A stretch of 64,000 nucleotides of DNA from Echeneis naucrates (lineage: Eukaryota; Chordata; Actinopteri; Carangiformes; Echeneidae), in NCBI RefSeq assembly GCF_900963305.1, contig NC_042518.1, forward strand, positions 6,241,548 through 6,305,547, in the 5' to 3' direction. The notes under the pieces are model-generated. The model saw nothing but the letters and a program-made list of their open reading frames with translations. It was not told the DNA's origin and did no database searches. The position numbers and the translations under genes were made by a program. This document shows positions 46,301-58,107 of the stretch, one piece after another; within the stretch, counting starts at the first letter, position 1, and every line of letters begins with the position of its first letter.

Positions 46301-46535
46301 AGCCAATGACGCAATCTTCCGGCGACGTTTAGGACCCCTACTCTCTCAGTGAGGTGGTGGCAGCAGTGTGGCCGAAGAGCAAACATCAGAGGGAGCGCTT
46401 ACATCCTCTGCTCAGCATCTAGATCCTGTTTGCTGTTAAATTTATCAAGGAAGACCAGTCCTATTATTCGCTGTCTCCCCGAAACGATGGAGTGCCACAA
46501 TACCACAGCAAATCAAAGAAAGCATGTGATGGTAA
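46301..46535 (+). promoter_or_regulatory. Housekeeping-like promoter with an orphan first exon
   Basis: AGCCAATGACGCAATCTTCC contains a CCAAT box at 46303-46307, and an ETS-type CTTCCGG follows at 46316-46322. About 170 bp further on an ATG in good context (46488) opens MECHNTTANQRKHVM and runs into a GTAAAT donor at 46533. This has the shape of a promoter plus first coding exon. I recognise neither the peptide nor a downstream partner exon. It could also be the 5' end of the THAP or MYADM transcript. Confidence 0.35.
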
Positions 46536-46658
46536 ATAATTAGCCGGGTTGGCTAACGATTGCTCCGCTAGTTAGCTAAGATAACTCCTAACAGACATAT
46601 AGACAGAGACGTCAACGTTGCCACCATATTGGAAGGGGCAAACATCTGAGCAGAGAAG

Positions 46659-47275
46659 ATGCCTCATTCCTGTGCTGTGTGGAATTGTTGCAGACGTTGG
46701 ATGCCCCAAACCACATCAGACCGAATTACCTTTCAAAGGTAAGACTTAGTATTTGGCCTTTTTAACATGGTTTTGAGAGCATAATTTGCCAATGTTGTGG
46801 AAAACACTAAGCATTTCCACGCTTTCTTTTCATTCATTTATTCTGATCTATTCTGCTCATGGTAGTATACATATTCTTCAAAACATATACAGTTAATAAT
46901 TTAACACCTCAGTTTACACATCCATAGCGGGAAAGGAACAGGAGGGAGAACAATCTTGTATGTTACCCCTACAATGAATTAACGCGGTCAAACTCGCCTT
47001 CAAACGATGAAGTCTTGATTCTTATTTTATTGTTTTGCCCCAAACATTTTTGTAAGATTGTTTGTTTTGTTTTGTTGTTTTTTTTTTTTCATACTGCACA
47101 GGTTTCCCAAAGATAGCAACAGGAGGAGACAGTGGGGAGCTCTCCAGAGGGATGGCTTCAATGCAAGCTTGTCCTCCATGCTCTGCAGTGAACATTTAAA
47201 GCTGGAAAGCAGACAGTCAGGATGAGAGATGGAGTGATCCCTTCTGTCTTCAGTTTCCCAGCTCACCTCCAAAGG
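46659..47275 (+). pseudogene. Degenerate THAP-domain gene fragment
   Basis: Two exons are seen, 46659-46738 (GTAAGA donor) and 47102-47275. Exon 1 reads MPHSCAVWNCCRRWM, which holds the first two cysteines of a THAP zinc finger (C2CH), and exon 2 gives FPKDSNRRRQW and LCSEH with the last Cys and His. The frame then meets a stop at 47223. The +1 frame right after continues family-like sequence (TVRMRDGVIPSVFSFPAHLQ) up to a GTATGT donor. Compared with fish THAP proteins I recall, about 16 bases are missing between SEH and TVR, which causes the shift, and one or two codons are missing before ALQRDGF. No further THAP-like exons are seen in the next 2 kb. It is probably a decayed gene; an assembly error or a short THAP-only product is less likely. 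Confidence 0.6.
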
Positions 47276-47414
47276 GTATGTATATCACTATAGGCAGTAA
47301 GGATTAAATGAATGAATGCCATACTATGTTGTTGTTGTTTTTTTTTTTTCTTTTATGGGTGTGAATTTTATAATTAGGTATTTTGTGTGTGTTTGTGTGT
47401 GAAAATTTACTATA

Positions 47415-47600
47415 ATTTGTTAACTGAAAAATTGATAAGAGACCTGAAAGATTATAACATATTGCAATTTGCTGTCTGAAAAATGGCAAAAATATGTAAT
47501 TCTGTTGACTGGAAAAATGACTAAAATGTGTTCTCTTGTCTGCAAAAGGGCTGAAATGTGTTATCCTGTTGCCTGAAAAATAGGCCAAAAATAAATAAAT
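47415..47600 (+). repeat. Degenerate minisatellite, period about 31 bp
   Basis: About five diverged units, each with a CTG(T)xxCTGAAAAATxG start and an AAAATGTG-like end. Unit starts fall near 47472, 47502, 47534 and 47565, with a weaker unit before. It lies just downstream of the THAP fragment. Confidence 0.65.
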
Positions 47601-47609
47601 AAGATGTTT

Positions 47610-49480
47610 TTCTTTATTTTTAAGACACAGTCGATTCCAATTACAATATATAGCCTATAGAGGTGTGTAATCAATAAAGTTCTTCTTTTAGTCATCTGAG
47701 AAGATTAAATACATTATTTTTGGTCCCTAACTGTTTGTCAAGTATTACATGAATTCATAAATGTGAGGAAGTAAATTTATTTATAGGAAGGCGCTTTATG
47801 AAATTGTCCCTTGTATTAGTTTTAGTTTATCCAATATGGCGGTGACGCTGACGTATCGCAGCAGTGGTCTAACCCGCTCCATGCAGCGTCTACGTGTATG
47901 TCTGTGGCCCCAAACATCGAGTTAAGGACTGTGGTTTGAGATAAAAGCCAGAATTATGATGAAATGAGATTGAGGTAATAATAAATATGAGCCAAAAAGT
48001 AATGATCAGATATTATGAATATTAATTTGATTAAAAACAAGTTGTAGTTACTATTATAAGGTTAAAATTATAAAGATTTTCAGTATTTTATTTTCTGTTC
48101 ATTTGTTAAATGGCAAAATGCTCCTTGATCCCTTTTGCTACAAATGCACTTTTCAAAAAGAGAAATAGATATAAATAAATAGGTGTACGTCGTTTTTTTT
48201 TTTTTTTTTTCCTTTTTTTTGTTTTTTTTTCCCCCTACTTTCAATACAGTTGTCATTTCACAGTGTACCTTACACGTTAGTGTTGGTACACTTGGTGCTG
48301 TGCTGAGAGGAAAAGATAAACTGGTAGTAAAGGACGGACAAAAGTATATGAGGCAGGGAAATGGCTAGATCATTAATCAAAAGTTTAAAGTCCAAATACA
48401 GTTCACAAAAATTTTTTATGTATAAATCACTGTATACATATCTTAATATTTGAAAAAGAAGAAATGTTTCTCTTCAGTTGCATTTTAAGGGCCATGCCTA
48501 GAAAGCCATTATCAGTATACTAAAACATTATCTTAAATAAAGTGTTTGCTATGTTTCTAATTTATACATTTGAAGACTAGCTTTATAAACTGTTTGCTTA
48601 TATTCATTCATTCCTGGAAAGGATAGCTGTAGTAATCAGTATTATGTTTGCTTTTAACAAGAAACAAGGAACAAGGAAATAAAAGAAGTTGGGAAAAAAA
48701 AGGTACTTGGCTTGATTCTAGAATATCTCTGTTTATATAATCCAGTTATTTTGTCGGAGAACCCACCCACTGTTACGTTAATACAAATTAACGTGGTTCA
48801 ATAGGCCATTTTGTACTGAATGAAATCAACAGTTTGGGAGCAGCACTTGGCAGCAGACCTTTTTCAGTTTGGATCAATGGGTGAATTGAAACCCATCTTA
48901 GTATGCCTCTTAGTTTTATAGTCAAAATAAAATTTTAAAAAAATCCTGTATTTAGTTTCCTTTTCAGCGTCTCATACCTGCATGTTTGAATCCGGTGAAA
49001 GGACTGGTTTATGCTTCACTATTCCTTTCATGATACAGTATATTACTCATCTTTTTACTGCAGCAGTAAAGCCTTACTTCTCTTTCATTTCTTAACATTC
49101 ATCTGTTGAAGTGACTAAAGGATGGGTTAGCCAGTGTGGAATCCAACATGTTGAATTAACAAAGGGTAAGGGGACTTCTGCACCATGAGGTGTGGTTCTC
49201 TTTTACACAACTGTAGTAACATGACGAATGGTCTATTTACAATTGATAAGCTCATAGAAGTCAACAGCAGCTTCCCTCCTTTGCAAACAGACCGTCAAAC
49301 TCTGTCACACAATTGTGCATGAAGCATTTGTTTCCTGGCCATTTGAGCTATCTGCAAGGGAGTGGCCACAGGTTTCTTATTCGCCTACCTTTCTGCTTTC
49401 CTATCAGCAGCACTAATGCCATGACAGCTTAGGAAGGAATTAGTTTTTATAGGCAAAATTTTTGCAGCAGTAAAAGACTT
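47610..49480. other. Intergenic region before the MYADM pair
   Basis: About 1.9 kb without a recognised gene. A long T run lies at 48194-48232. Near 47829 a short AATATGGCGGTGACG stretch resembles a promoter or 5' UTR element but has no partner exon that I can see. Confidence 0.4.
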
Positions 49481-49488
49481 TGAGTGCC

Positions 49489-50673
49489 ATGGTTAAGCTG
49501 GACGTCAGCACACTAACGGTGCCTGTTGGCATTGTGCGGATGCTGGAGGTGATTTTTACCTGTATCTCCTTCAGTTTAGTGGCATCGGTGGGCCACCGCA
49601 CTGATTCCTTCTGGACATGGTGTATGTTCACCTGGTGCTTCTGCTTCTGTGTCACCCTCCTTATACTGGTGATTGAATTCTTCAGTGTCAGCTCAAAGCT
49701 GCCCATCTCCTGGGATGACTTCACAGCTGCTTTCTCCATGTTGGCTACTCTGATGGTGGGTGTCTTTTTTACTATTGTTTTTTGTCTTGGTCTGCAGATA
49801 TTGACATGATATTCTGACTGATACCTCTGACTACTGTCACTTTGTGTGTAAAAGTGTGTAAAGTGTAGACCAGAAAATATACTGAGGAATAAGTAAATGA
49901 GATCATGCTATTGTGAGCTTCAAAATACAGCACGCAAAAGTGTATCACCTAGTTCAATGACGCAGTCGGTAACAAACTGTCAATTTATGGTTCTTGGATG
50001 ACGTTCAAATTTTAATACTGTAGAAGAAAAGGGTAAAGTCAACTTTAAGAGAGGATTCATTTCAGACTTTCTATTTGTCACACAGGTACTGGCAGCATCT
50101 ATCATCTATCCCATCCACTTCACTTGTTCTACCTGTGGTAGAGAGATTGGTGCCACTGTTACTTCTTTTCTGGCCTTCATCCTGTATGCCTCTGAAGTTG
50201 GGCTGAGCCGGGCCAAACCTGGTGATATCAGTGGATTTCTGGCCACAGTCCCAGGCCTCCTCAAGGTGCTGGAGGCCTTTGTTGCCTGCATCATCTTCAT
50301 CTGCTTGGACTTGGCCAAATTCTCAGTTCATCCAGGACTGCAGTGGTGTGTCGCTGTCTACTCTATCTGCTTCATTTTTGCTGTCATTGTAATTATTTTT
50401 ACCATCTGTCGCCTTCTCGCTCTCTTCCCGGTACCATTTGACAAAATTTTGATAGTCTGCAATGTGTTGGCTGTGTTGATGTACTGCACAGCTGTCGTCA
50501 TCTGGCCATTGTACAGCTTCAGGAACAACCCCAGACCCCAAAACTGCACATATTTGAGGATTTGTTCATGGAATAATTTGGTGGTGATCTCCTTCATGAC
50601 CTGTGTCAACTTCATTGCTTACATTGTTGATACAGTTTATTCTTTCAGGCTGGTCTTCTTCATTAGCGTATAA
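49489..50673 (+). CDS. Myeloid-associated differentiation marker-like protein, copy 1
   Basis: Two coding exons, 49489-49755 and 50086-50673, joined in phase 0, give 284 aa. MYADM-family proteins have two MARVEL domains with eight membrane segments and sit in ordered plasma-membrane domains. Seen: VGIVRMLEVIFTCISFSLVA (TM1), WCMFTWCFCFCVTLLILVIE, WDDFTAAFSMLATLM, then FTCSTCGREIGATVTSFLAF, PGLQWCVAVYSICFIFAVIV and the end YIVDTVYSFRLVFF. The start at 49489 has an ideal GCCATGG context. The 330-bp intron has a GTGGGT donor and a TTTGTCACACAG acceptor. Without splicing the frame stops soon after, so the intron must be removed. The downstream neighbour is a tandem paralog of identical length with no intron at the matching point. 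Human MYADML2 on 17q is a possible counterpart, but the symbol is not certain. Confidence 0.88.
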
Positions 50674-50982
50674 GCTGCAAATACTACCTGTTTCAGTAAC
50701 TGAATACTTTGATCTGAAATATTTCACACATTCAATTTGAGCATTTTTAGAACAAATGTTATTTCAACTTTATTTTCATAACAGCATGAGTATGGTTAAC
50801 TTCATTTCATATTTTTGATGGCTGTGTCAGGGTTTTGCCTCCTTCCCTGATGACCGATTAGGCTGTTCTTTTAACGCAGCAATGGCATGATAGAGTGAGA
50901 CTCAGTTAGAGCTTTTTGTGTTTGTTTTTATCAATTTCAAACATGTGAGGTTATTGTGTTTTGAATGTCAGTATCAAATAAC

Positions 50983-50988
50983 AATAAA
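50983..50988 (+). terminator. Polyadenylation signal of MYADM-like copy 1
   Basis: AATAAA about 310 bp after the stop codon, in AT-rich sequence. Confidence 0.5.
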
Positions 50989-52224
50989 TGAATATGTGTA
51001 AAGGAAAAGAAACGCTTTAGTTGATATTTAAATAGGTACCGCAGGACCCACCCACAGACCCTCTCAATGGATGCCTTAAAGTGAGCCATAGTGTGTACAT
51101 GCCATGATAGATAGTGTGGCTATATTCAGCCTCCACTCCCATTTTTGTCTAATGGGTAACAAGAGAAATTAAAAGAAAGAGACAAAAATGGAGGGAAACT
51201 ATTATGTCACATCAAATGCAGCTGCACATGCTCAGAAAGCATGTGAATGATGTAGACCTACAATTAATGCAGTCATCAAGAAATGGTTAGAATAAATATA
51301 TTCCTAAAAATGAACAGCAACTAATTTGATAATGATTTTTTTTAAGCTAAAAAGATTTGGTATTATTCTTGTTTACTATAAATGCTGGATGTATTAGGAT
51401 TTTGGACTCACGATGGAGTAAAAACCTCCTCTGGAGATTTGTGATAAACACTTCATACACTCTACAGTTACACAGTTTGTATGTCCAGTCTACTTCTAAT
51501 AATGTATTAAGAGAGATGAAGAAACTGGAAAGTGAAGAACAAATTCACAAATTGTGCATGTATTTTTTTTCATTATTCAAAACATTGCTCACTGTACCAA
51601 AGGTTTCATCATACATACCTTTTGCTTTTTATTATGTGCAGTGCAATAATGCAAATCAAATGCTCTGCTTTCTGTTTAAGCAGATAGTAAAAACAGGTTT
51701 GCCAAAGATGCAAATGTTATACCTATTCAGCAAAACATGAAGTTGCTTTTTTTACCCTAAAACCTAAGGAGGGAATTCACGCGCTCCCATTTATCCCACC
51801 AGGAATAATACATCAGGTGAGCTCATAGACATAATAAGAGCATTTCTCTAATGGACGTGACCTTCCCCCACCTCTGCTGGAAGTGAGCATCTAAAGTGGG
51901 CTTGTGCCGAAGACCAGAGTCCAGTGTGTGTCATCATTTGAACATGATAACACCCAGCTACGATCCAATCAGTAGAAAGAAACGGAGGCAATAAACTACA
52001 GATAAGCCCAAGGATGCTCTGTTTGGATATACACCTCACCAGGTGAATGCCAATTTAAAAGAACATCGCTGCTTGGGCTATTCCCGGCATGGATTTCTTC
52101 AAGAGGATCTAGTTCAGAAACAGAGGCCTTGTCACACTGAGGGATGCAGTGTGCGGAATAAACTGAACCTGGACGCAAAGCAAGACAATTTTATTTAGGT
52201 CAAAGCAACCGATCCTGTCCAGCA

Positions 52225-53079
52225 ATGGCGTATGTGGGTTTGAGATCACTCACCCAGCCCGTGGGCATCATGCGAATATTGGCAGTGATTGTCACTTGTA
52301 TGTCATTTGTCCTTGTGGCAACAGTGGGACCCAAGACATCTTCTTACTGGGCATGGTGCATGTTCACCTGGGTCTTCTGCTTCGTCTCCACCCTTCTCAT
52401 TCTGATCCTGGAGTTTGCAAATATCCACATCAAGGTACTTTTCGCCTGGGATGACATCACCGTTGCCTTTGCTATATTGGCAAGTCTCATGTGCTTTTCC
52501 ACCTCCATTATCTACCCCACTTTATTCACCTGCAACACCTGCCACCTCGAGATTGGTGCATCCGTGGTGTCCTGGTTGTGTTTTGGGGCGTATGCAAGTG
52601 AGGTGGCCTTGAGGTTCCTTCGGCCAAGTGGACAAAGCAATGGGTTCCTCTCCACGCTGCCGGGCATAATGAAGTTGCTGGAGACATTTATCGCCTGTCT
52701 CATCTTCACATCACTAGAGACAAGTCAGTATTTCAACTTCCCAGGACTCCAGTGGTGTGTGGCTGTGTACTCTTTGTGTTTCAGCATTTGCATCATCATA
52801 ATCTTGCTCAGCATTGGACAGATGTCCTCTTCTTTCCCATTCTCCTATGACAAGCTGGTGACTTTCTATAACATTTTGGCAGCAGTGCTGTATGGAACAA
52901 CTATGGTGATCTGGCCTCTGTATAGTCTCTCCAAAAGTAACTGTGGCCACCAATGTTCCAAGGATAAACGAATGGTGGTCACCTTCATGACAATCTTCAA
53001 CTTTATTGTTTACACCCTGGACACAATCTACTCTATACGCCTTGTATTCTTTGTCAATAGAGAAACCAGTCAAAACTAG
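52225..53079 (+). CDS. Myeloid-associated differentiation marker-like protein, copy 2
   Basis: A single-exon ORF of 284 aa, tandem paralog of copy 1 on the same strand about 1.55 kb downstream. Shared blocks: QPVGIMRILAVIVTCMSFVL against VPVGIVRMLEVIFTCISFSL, WCMFTWVFCFVSTLLILILE, ASIIYP-like STSIIYP, a paired-Cys loop FTCNTCHLEIGA, FPGLQWCVAVYSLCF and YTLDTIYSIRLVFFVNR at the end. Eight hydrophobic segments in two MARVEL-type sets are expected. The start at 52225 aligns with copy 1 within one residue. A contiguous coding region is what I recall as usual for MYADM genes, so this copy looks ancestral in structure. Confidence 0.9.
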   Translation: MAYVGLRSLTQPVGIMRILAVIVTCMSFVLVATVGPKTSSYWAWCMFTWVFCFVSTLLILILEFANIHIKVLFAWDDITVAFAILASLMCFSTSIIYPTLFTCNTCHLEIGASVVSWLCFGAYASEVALRFLRPSGQSNGFLSTLPGIMKLLETFIACLIFTSLETSQYFNFPGLQWCVAVYSLCFSICIIIILLSIGQMSSSFPFSYDKLVTFYNILAAVLYGTTMVIWPLYSLSKSNCGHQCSKDKRMVVTFMTIFNFIVYTLDTIYSIRLVFFVNRETSQN

Positions 53080-53168
53080 CATGAACAGAAAACCAAATAT
53101 GAACAGGCTGGTTTCGATAAAAGTTTCCGTTTCATATTGTGATTATGGGCCAATGACTAAACTTGAAA

Positions 53169-53174
53169 AATAAA
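53169..53174 (+). terminator. Polyadenylation signal of MYADM-like copy 2
   Basis: AATAAA about 90 bp after the stop codon. Another lies near 53325. Confidence 0.45.
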
Positions 53175-53339
53175 TTTAGTTGGGTTTTTTCCCCAGTATA
53201 TCCCAGTATATATTCTGTGAATGTTAAAAGGGTATTTTCAATACTGAAGTGTTGGGTGTCTAATATAATATGTACAAAGAAGTACAGTTGGTTAATTATT
53301 AAAACTTCAATATCACAGTCATAAAATAAAAATTTATGT

Positions 53340-55970
53340 CATAGAACTTTGTTTCCTGATAAGCTTGCTGATCAAACACTGAGCTCATACTTTAGTTTAT
53401 TATAGTGTGGTAATTAACTCGTGCCACAAGTGAATGTAGGTTTGTCTCTGCATTCATGTGTCTCATCTTTTCACATGAGGGAGCTTCTACTTTTAAAGTA
53501 ACATTGTGGAACATAGATATTTCACTTTCGTCCTGAGAAATATGAGAAGACTGATGCCTCTCTGAGGTTGTACAGTTTATATGTAGCTGAAGCGAGCAGC
53601 TGGTTACCTGAGACTAGCAGAAAGATAATAGTTTGTCTCCAAATCTGCTAACAATAATCACTGCAGAACGGTAATTAGTACTACTGACACACTATTCTGG
53701 TTTGCTTTTTCAATTTTCACAAAAGAGCACATTGTGATTTTATGAGAATTATGTGTAAAAAAAAAAACAACAACATTTGACTAGGCACAGTATTGGTGTC
53801 ACAAAAACACAAATTACTTCATCTGGTAGCTTCAAAAATCCTCTGCCGCTTTATGTAATTACTTAATTGCACCAACAGCAGAAAAATACAGTGGCTGGCA
53901 GAGGAGTCAAAAATAAGAGGAGATGTGATATGAGAGGCAAAAGTAGGCAAAAAGAGTGAAAACAAAGTCGAGGGAGGTTGATGAGATAGAGGCAGTGACC
54001 GAGAGAACAGCGACAGCACGAGATTTCCAGAGCTTTGAGGGATGTGTGGGAAAAGTGAAAAAGCTAATCCTTTAATCGACGAGCAGCAGCTGTTTATGGA
54101 ATTGGACTTGTTGCACAAGGTGTTATCTTTCTTTTTTTTTTTTTGTATTTAGCCTCTCTTCTTTCTCAGTTATGCGGTGGGCCAGTGAAGGGGGAGGGAG
54201 GTGGAAACTTGTAAGGATGTCACCAAAGTCTCAGTTGTAATCCTACAGCTATTGTACTACCTGGTACACCAATCTGTGTGAGTGAAAAGGGGTCAAATAG
54301 AATAACTGAGGCATGGAAATTTAGTTTTTCTTCTCATGTCAGTCTGGCAGGAGTAGAGACAGAGACTTCTTTTAAGTAAGAAGTGACGTAGGACACAGAA
54401 AACCCCAGACTACTTTTATTTGGACTGCATGATGAAAGTGTATTAAAAAGGAGATGTTGACCTTGTATCATCCACATCAGGGGGAAAATTCCTTTTGTCC
54501 TCCAACTGCTGGGAGTGCTGGCTGTGGAAAAAGGTGCAGTATGTTAATCACATCAGTGTCATTTCTCCAGTCTCTGCTCACTGTTTTATCTGAACTATGA
54601 CAAATGGAAAACTACTGGGGGCGCTGGCTGACAAGGACAAACATTAACTAGAGTTAATGGACAAAAGCATCTCTGCCTCGATCATTAGGTGTTTGAACTC
54701 AATAAATAATGAAAAGCAGCCATGTCAGAGCGTGTTTTACATTTTACTTTACCTCCATGTTTTGCTTTTATAATAATTTAACATTTTATAATTATAATGT
54801 AGCTGTTCAAATATGTGGACATTATTTTGTTCATGAGGTATCAACAGTTATATGAACAAACACATGCAACTACTGAGCACTTGTACATTATAGACTTATA
54901 GTATTTTTCATACTATGTGGTGTTTATGAGCACATTAGTGGGCATTAAAGTCAGCATTAAATCTATATCAACAATCTCAATTTTCTTTTTAATTTAATTG
55001 CAAAATGTCTTGCCCTTTTACATGTAAAAAAAAAAGTTTTTAGATCGCATCTTGTTGTCTTGAGTTGAAGCTAAGGACAAATAAAAAACTCCCCGGTAAT
55101 TTGAGGACATTAATGAATACATAGAAAATGGCACACTTCCCTCAGTTTATTTATACCAATATATACAACTTTTATCATGATGAAGACAGCTTGTTTTTTC
55201 AGGTGTTGCTTCTTTTCTTTTTAGCTGTGATCCTCTGTGGTGAGTTGTATGGGTAATAATGTATGAGCCTTTTTTATTCCCACCTACACTGGTTCGTTTT
55301 TTGTGTTCATTATTTTCTGTGAAACTTCTGCTTTGACGAGTGACCTTTGATTCAACTGTGCAGCAGCCAGCGTCTTAACCCCTTATTTAGCTGGAGGAGG
55401 ACGTGATGAAAACATATCACCACAAATTAAACAGGACAAAGGAGACAAAAAAGAACTCAGTTTTACTTGTTTATTTAAAGAACGTGCACGTGCCATTCAT
55501 CTTATGTTTAAACAGGGAGTTGATGCCACTAAGCGGTAGCAGTCATTCCCATTACAAAAAAACAAACAAGTGTCCAGCTCATGCATCATTTTCATCTATC
55601 ATTTCATTTTCTATTGCTGTTATGTACACGTGTTTTAGTTACTAAAGTGAAAGTTATTCTTTTTTCTCGTTCCCAGTAGAACAACGATTAGACATTTTTT
55701 GTGAAAGCTAGTACACTGAAGGGGTCAATCAGGTCTAATATGATTGTTGTTAAGTCTCCAGTTTGAGTAAATGGCTTTCTGCTAGAACAGATGCCCCACA
55801 AATCAGACTAATTCAGTTAAACTCAGATGTGGCCCAGTTGCTCAGCTACTAGATCTAGTAATGCCAGTTGTGTTTTTGTATGTCAGAATAACCAAGTTTT
55901 AGTTGATCAATGATAATGATTAGTCATCTAAGTTACAAGTGTAGACAATCAGAAATATTCCACGAACAAC
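53340..55970. other. Intergenic region after the MYADM pair
   Basis: No gene is recognised in about 2.6 kb. It holds A and T runs (53757-53768, 54131-54143, 55026-55036) and generally AT-rich sequence. Confidence 0.4.
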
Positions 55971-55979
55971 TACAATCTT

Positions 55980-56400
55980 TGGTGACTTTGTCAGAGTATA
56001 ATAAAATATGAAGTATAAACCTTGACAGAGCTGGGGGAAAAGTAAGTGAACCTTTCGGTTTAGTAACTGGCTGAACCTCGTTTGACATCAAACAAGCAGA
56101 GCGACCTTTTTGTCTGGAGGACTGTTGGACAGCTTCAGCTCAGACAGATGTCTGCTGTCTGGGCTCATCACTGGTGTTTGTCCCGACTTACCAAGAACAA
56201 TCAAAAACCCTCTCCGACTGCGTTTTATAGACGAATGATTACAGTCCCATCCACAGCAGTATCTCAGCCTGGCGGTCATGGTGTCAAAATGTATTCTTCA
56301 CATCACTTTAGATCAGACCAATCTATGGAAAGAAGTTAGATCACTAGACTGAATGATCCAATCGAAGGGCATTTAATGGCAACTTGGGGGCACAAAAACA
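55980..56400 (+). repeat. Degenerate interspersed repeat, possibly a DNA transposon remnant
   Basis: The phrase AAGTAAGTGAACCTTTCGGT followed by TAACTGGCTGAACC resembles one end of a dispersed vertebrate repeat I recall, with more decayed sequence after it. An ORF over it (56082-56339) matches no known host protein. The class is uncertain. Confidence 0.35.
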
Positions 56401-57829
56401 TCAATTCCAAAAAAAAAAAAACAAAAAACATAGCATAAGCTGCTGTATCTGGCATTTTAAACAGGGAAGTTTAGGAGAAGGAGAATATCCTTTCACATTA
56501 AGTTTGGTTCTAATGTCAAAACTCTGCTTCTAATATTGTGTCCAGTCATTTTGTATCAATGAAAGTGGACTGAGGGCTGGATTTAAACCAGCCGCCATCA
56601 CTTACCTGTGATGGCACAGTACAACTACAACTAAAACCTTTTTCACACATGTGTCAGTCGTCCTGAATCACGGCCGCCCTCTTCCGTAAACCTAAAGCTT
56701 AGTGTTGATTATATCGCTCTCTTTGGCCTTTAGAGTTCGACTTAACCCCTCACTGTGTGGCACGGTTTCTGTCATGGCAATGGCTGATTTTCACCCCTGC
56801 AGTTTCCCAAAGAATTTGTCTGTTTTTACAATCAAGGAAAAAATAGTTCATCATTCAAATATCTGAAAGTGCACTGTGGCTAGAAAGTGTGTTTGTTGAC
56901 ACAGTCGTTGTACCTGCACTGGCGAAAACACAGTGTAAATGAGCCATACTTTGGCATCCTTGGTGCCTCGATGCACCTCTCCCCCTGCTGGGTAAGCCTA
57001 TATTCACAGCTGTGTCATGGAAATCAGAAAACTTTTATTGTCAATGTGTCAACGTGACATTGAACAACGAAATTAAGGTTAGTTAATTAATAGTTAATAG
57101 TTATCAGTTAAGCAATAGTGTTACTTATATACTTCAGATATGTGAGTGTGCCTGTTTAGTCTGGTTAGGACCGGTCAAACAGGGCCTGGAAGACATCATC
57201 AATTTCCCACTGTTCCTTATTAACGCCCTTTGGTGGTGTGGCTGTTGGAAAAAGCAGAAACTGAGACATTTACTGTATGTATGTACACAGACGGGAGGGA
57301 AGAGTGGGGCTTTTTGTATGTCTGGCAGCCTGTTGTTGACACTCCACTGACCTGGATGACCACAACATGAAGCTAATGGCATAAAACTAGGCAGCGTTCC
57401 CAAGCAATTACCATCAAATCTCTTCCTAGGTGTGCAATCTCATCTTCGGCCACTTTTTTTCCATTTCACTTTAATTTCACTCCCTCCATCTCACCCATGG
57501 CCAAAACAGGGTGATTTATTCTGCAGGCTGGACATGGGCAACGCTCCACATCCTCTCTCTGCTGTTCTCTCTCTCTTAAAGCAGCGGGGGGAAAAGCACT
57601 TTAAGACTGACTGCAGAGCAAGAGAAATGTCTCCACTTCACAGAAAAAGAGGGAAAAGATTAAAGCTAGTAGACCAAACCCTGGTTTTGGCTGTGAAATG
57701 ATTAGAGCCACCAATGGGTGGGGCATTCACGGCTAAAGGCGGGGTGATGTCCTCCACATAAATGGTGCACCGAGGCATTACATTACACTGCGGGTGAGCT
57801 GACTGCAGCTCAGGAACACATCTCACCAT

Positions 57830-58107
57830 GCACAGGATTTACTTCAGATCTGATCAGTGAGGAAAACCTCGGGAGATCAAAGATGTGCGTGCCTGCGCCT
57901 CTGACTGTGGAGATCTGAGCATGCTGACATGAAAACAATGCATCAGAATGAAAAATTAAGAGTGAGGTGGTTTCTCTCTCCAGCGACGAGGGAAAGGAGC
58001 AAGGCTGACTTAAGAGAGAGACGTTTCCAAACCTGCGCGGTCAGGAGAGGAGACGTGCGACGACGGTGGAGAGGATAAGGCACACAGGAACGCACAAGAG
58101 CGCACAG
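57830..58107 (+). promoter_or_regulatory. Possible 5' non-coding exon and promoter of the somatostatin receptor
   Basis: A purine-rich, locally CpG-containing stretch ending in GCGCACAG and a GTAGCC donor-like site. An acceptor-like CACAAGCAG lies at about 59279-59287, some 30 bp before the receptor start codon. The two could flank a 5' UTR intron of about 1.2 kb. The support is indirect. Confidence 0.3.

Noticed and set aside
47304-47588. Minus-strand ORF of 94 residues
   Set aside because: It is the translation of the roughly 31-bp minisatellite, with no other support.
52714-53082. Minus-strand ORF opposite MYADM copy 2
   Set aside because: Antisense shadow of a conserved membrane protein.
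56082-56339. 85-residue ORF near 56.1 kb as a host gene
   Set aside because: It overlaps a probable dispersed repeat and matches no known domain.
57432-57829. ORFs on both strands upstream of the receptor
   Set aside because: Short, overlapping, with no recognisable domain; more likely UTR or intergenic.
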